Origin: an uncultured Planctomycetaceae bacterium
Lineage (GTDB): Bacteria; Planctomycetota; Planctomycetia; Pirellulales; JACPPG01
DNA: 7,726 nucleotides
Assembly: GCA_945957305.1 (NCBI GenBank)
Contig: CAMFLN010000117.1
Location: forward strand, 1 to 7,726
Reading direction: 5' to 3'
The translations under genes and the position numbers were made by a program. Under the pieces are notes generated by a model, which did not search any database, had not been told where the DNA came from, and saw only the letters and a program-made list of their open reading frames with translations. Every line of letters begins with the position of its first letter. Within the stretch, counting starts at the first letter, position 1. Below, piece by piece: positions 5,858 to 7,726 of this stretch.

Positions 5858-7219
5858 CTACACCAACTCACGCAGCGGCTGCGCGTCGCCGCTGACCAGA
5901 TACTGCGGGCGCCCGGCCAGGTCGGGTACGGTCGTGTGCGCCGCGTCGATGCCGAGAGTGTGATAGAGCGTCGCAAAGAGCTCGCCGAATTTGACCGGGC
6001 GTTCGATCGGTTCCCCGCCGACGCGATCGGTCGCGCCAATCACTTGCCCGGTGCGCAGTCCACCGCCCGCCAGTAGTCCAAAAGCCACGCGCGGCCAGTG
6101 GTCGCGCCCGACGTTGGCGTTGATCGTGGGCGTGCGGCCGAACTCGCCCCACACGGCCACGGTCACATCATTCTCTAAGCCGCGCTCGCGCAGATCGTCG
6201 AGCAACGCCGAAAATGCGCGATCGAAGACCACCATGTCTTCATGGCAGCGGTCAAAGCAGGAGCCGTACGGATGCCCGTGCCAGTCCCACTTGCTGTAGT
6301 TGACCGTGACGACTCGTGCACCGGCTTCCACGAGCCTGCGCGCCGCAAGAAAACTTTGCGGCACCCGCGGCGCTCCGTTGTCGTCGATGAAAATCTTCGG
6401 GTTGCCGGTGCCGTAACGCTCGACCGTGCGTGGGTCTTCGCGCGACAGGTCGAGGGCCTCGGACAAGCGCGACGAGGTTAAGACTCCCATCGCTTGATCC
6501 GTGAAGGCGTCGAGACCCACCATCGTGCCGCGGCCGTCCGCCTCGCGGCGAAAACGATCGACGCTGCCGAGCAGGCGCCGTCGGTCGTGCAGCCGGTCTT
6601 GCGTAATGCCCTGCAGCACCAGATCGTCACGCCCGTCCCCCAAAGGGCGGAACGGTGTGTTCGCCACACCGAGGAATCCGGGGCCGGGCTCGTTGTAAGG
6701 AGGATGCGTGCACGGATAACAAAGACTGACGTATGGCGGCACGCCGGGGTCGGTCGGACCTTGCAGCCGCGCTACCGTCGCTCCGAGAGTCGGCCAAGCA
6801 CCGCTCGCTCCTGCGGCGCGCAGGTCGCGGCCGGTGTAGCACTGAAACGCGTCATGGTCCGCCTGGCAATCGGAGATCGAGCGCACGATCGCCAGCCGCT
6901 CCGTGCGCTGCGCGAGCTGCGGCATATGTTCGCAAATCTCGATGCCGGGCACGCTGGTGGCGATCGGGCGGAACGGTCCTGCCACCTCACGCGGCGCGTT
7001 CGGCTTCAGATCGAACATGTCCAGGTGCGGCGGTCCGCCGACCAGGTAGATGAGAATGACGGACTTGTGCGAGTTCTTGATACCCGCGGCGGCTTCGGCT
7101 CGCAGCAGATTCGGCAAGGTCAGCCCCGCCGCTCCAAGCGATCCGATCCGCAGAAAGTTCCGCCGCGAAAGTCGATCGCAAAAGGGCTCGCGAGCAGGGG
7201 GCCCAAGCAGATTCAACAT
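5858..7219 (-). CDS. DUF1501 family Tat-exported protein
   Basis: A 453-residue protein of the DUF1501 family, abundant in planctomycetes and related to the alkaline-phosphatase/sulfatase fold. A twin-arginine signal is visible at 18-45 (SRRNFLRIGSLGAAGLTL...). Family stretches in order are YLVGGPPHLDMFDLKPNAP (58-76), the EHMPQLA region (97-103), DHDAFQCYTGR (121-131), WDWHGHP (311-317) and GEFGRTPTIN...GRDHWP (358-376). Asp67, Asp70, His314, His316, Asp373 and His374 are likely metal-ligand or active-site candidates by analogy with that fold. Biochemical function is unknown. Family members often sit beside a DUF1549/DUF1553 cytochrome-like gene; none is present in the 507 bases upstream inside this window, nor immediately downstream. 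The ATG at 7219 is preceded only by a weak AGGGA. Length is usual for the family. Confidence 0.93.
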   Translation of the reverse strand: MLNLLGPPAREPFCDRLSRRNFLRIGSLGAAGLTLPNLLRAEAAAGIKNSHKSVILIYLVGGPPHLDMFDLKPNAPREVAGPFRPIATSVPGIEICEHMPQLAQRTERLAIVRSISDCQADHDAFQCYTGRDLRAAGASGAWPTLGATVARLQGPTDPGVPPYVSLCYPCTHPPYNEPGPGFLGVANTPFRPLGDGRDDLVLQGITQDRLHDRRRLLGSVDRFRREADGRGTMVGLDAFTDQAMGVLTSSRLSEALDLSREDPRTVERYGTGNPKIFIDDNGAPRVPQSFLAARRLVEAGARVVTVNYSKWDWHGHPYGSCFDRCHEDMVVFDRAFSALLDDLRERGLENDVTVAVWGEFGRTPTINANVGRDHWPRVAFGLLAGGGLRTGQVIGATDRVGGEPIERPVKFGELFATLYHTLGIDAAHTTVPDLAGRPQYLVSGDAQPLRELV

Positions 7220-7390
7220 GGCGGCCAGTTCCCTAGAAGCGAGACGGGCGGAGCAGCAAACAGGGGAGGGAGGATTCGTGTGAGTGTTCAGGCATTAGCC
7301 GTGAGGCAGGATAGCACCGCGGCCCCTGGCGAAGCAAGAAAATCCCGTCCTCCGCTGCGGTAAACCCTTGCACCAGCGAGTGTTCAGAGC

Positions 7391-7420
7391 TTGACGCCAA
7401 GGCTCGTTTGCGACTAGTAT
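7391..7420 (+). promoter_or_regulatory. Sigma-70-type promoter for the His-rich exported protein
   Basis: TTGACG (7391-7396) and TAGTAT (7415-7420) are separated by 18 bases, with 5 of 6 and 4 of 6 matches to consensus. Transcription would start near 7427, leaving a leader of about 43 bases before the ATG at 7470. The remaining intergenic sequence 7220-7390 holds no gene. A weak TATCCT on the minus strand at 7313-7308 might serve the DUF1501 gene. Confidence 0.6.
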
Positions 7421-7469
7421 CACGGGGCTGGACCGATATTGCCGCTCCGGCGATCTTGGGGAGTCTTTG

Positions 7470-7726
7470 ATGCCACGTTGCTGCGCATCGCGCATGACGA
7501 ACTGGTTTGCCGCCCTCGCGTACCTGTTGGCGATTGTCGCCAGCAGCGTGTCGCACGTGCATTTTCATGCGCTGGCTGGCTCTAACAGTGTATGCACCGC
7601 GTCGGAACATCATTCCGCGTGTGATCACGAGCATGAAGCGGACCCTCGCTCGGCTCATTCAGAGCACAGCAACTCTGCTTCTTCAGAGCACGGCGAGACT
7701 CCGACCGGCGACGACGACTGCAATAT
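7470..7726 (+). CDS. Small His/Cys-rich exported protein, putative metal binding, cut at the right edge
   Basis: The first 85 residues of a protein that continues beyond the window. The ATG at 7470 has GGAG 6 bases upstream, which favours it over the in-frame ATG at 7494. Residues 10-28 form a hydrophobic signal or anchor segment (WFAALAYLLAIVASSV). The visible rest is hydrophilic with ten His (29, 31, 33, 47, 48, 53, 55, 63, 66, 74) and acidic residues, including SHVHFH, SEHHSACDHEHE and two SEH repeats, ending GDDDCN. Cys42, Cys51 and Cys84 lie in the exported part. Similar planctomycete proteins, as I recall, continue into a C-x-x-C segment; that is not visible here. Metal binding (copper, zinc or nickel) is inferred only from composition. 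No named family is claimed. Confidence 0.7.
   Translation, partial: MPRCCASRMTNWFAALAYLLAIVASSVSHVHFHALAGSNSVCTASEHHSACDHEHEADPRSAHSEHSNSASSEHGETPTGDDDCN

Noticed and set aside
6494..7363. Plus-strand open frame of 289 codons opposite the DUF1501 gene
   Set aside because: Its translation is Arg-rich with no motif, and it lies fully antisense to a clear family member; long antisense frames are common in GC-rich genes.
7233..7658. Minus-strand frame of 141 codons opposite the right-edge gene
   Set aside because: It overlaps the DUF1501 upstream region and the His-rich gene antisense, and shows no recognisable protein pattern.

Overview
The window reads as GC-rich chromosomal DNA, most likely from a planctomycete (Planctomycetota, perhaps Pirellulales). 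This is inferred from the gene mix: a Tat-exported DUF1501 protein, a secreted protein resembling the NF038122 metalloprotease family, an NHS-type sugar/nucleoside transporter, a fliW-csrA pair, and dispersed CACGAAA-type intergenic palindromes. No rRNA, tRNA, CRISPR array, insertion sequence or phage gene was seen.

Layout, left to right. Positions 1-741 (minus) hold the N-terminal 247 residues of a secreted metalloprotease-like protein that runs off the left edge. At 950-1394 (minus) two very small membrane proteins are packed 4 bases apart. At 1612-3153 (minus) lies a 12-helix Nuc_H_symport-type transporter carrying an extra domain of about 130 residues with EF-hand-like loops between its last two helices. 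A 442-base gap separates it from fliW (3596-4030, plus) and csrA (4227-4475, plus), the two parts of the FliW-CsrA post-transcriptional switch. Position 4476-4828 is non-coding and holds a hairpin and two adjacent palindromic repeats. Two Tat-signal proteins follow on the minus strand: a dienelactone-hydrolase-family protein (4829-5707) and, upstream of it, a DUF1501 protein (5858-7219). At the right edge a plus-strand gene with a good promoter and ribosome-binding site (7391-7726) begins a small His/Cys-rich exported protein, cut by the window end.

Working together: only fliW and csrA form an obvious functional unit. FliW is known to sequester CsrA, and several ANGGA-type motifs sit over or near both ribosome-binding sites, so self-regulation is plausible. 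The DUF1501 and dienelactone-hydrolase genes are in tandem, 150 bases apart, and both products should pass through the Tat system, but no shared pathway is evident. The rest look like independently regulated genes for envelope or exported proteins.

The most unusual points are the EF-hand-like insertion in the transporter, the three related CACGAAA palindromes, the overlooked 54-residue membrane protein gene, and the fliW-csrA pair standing away from any flagellar gene. I see no convincing evidence of a wholly new multi-gene system.
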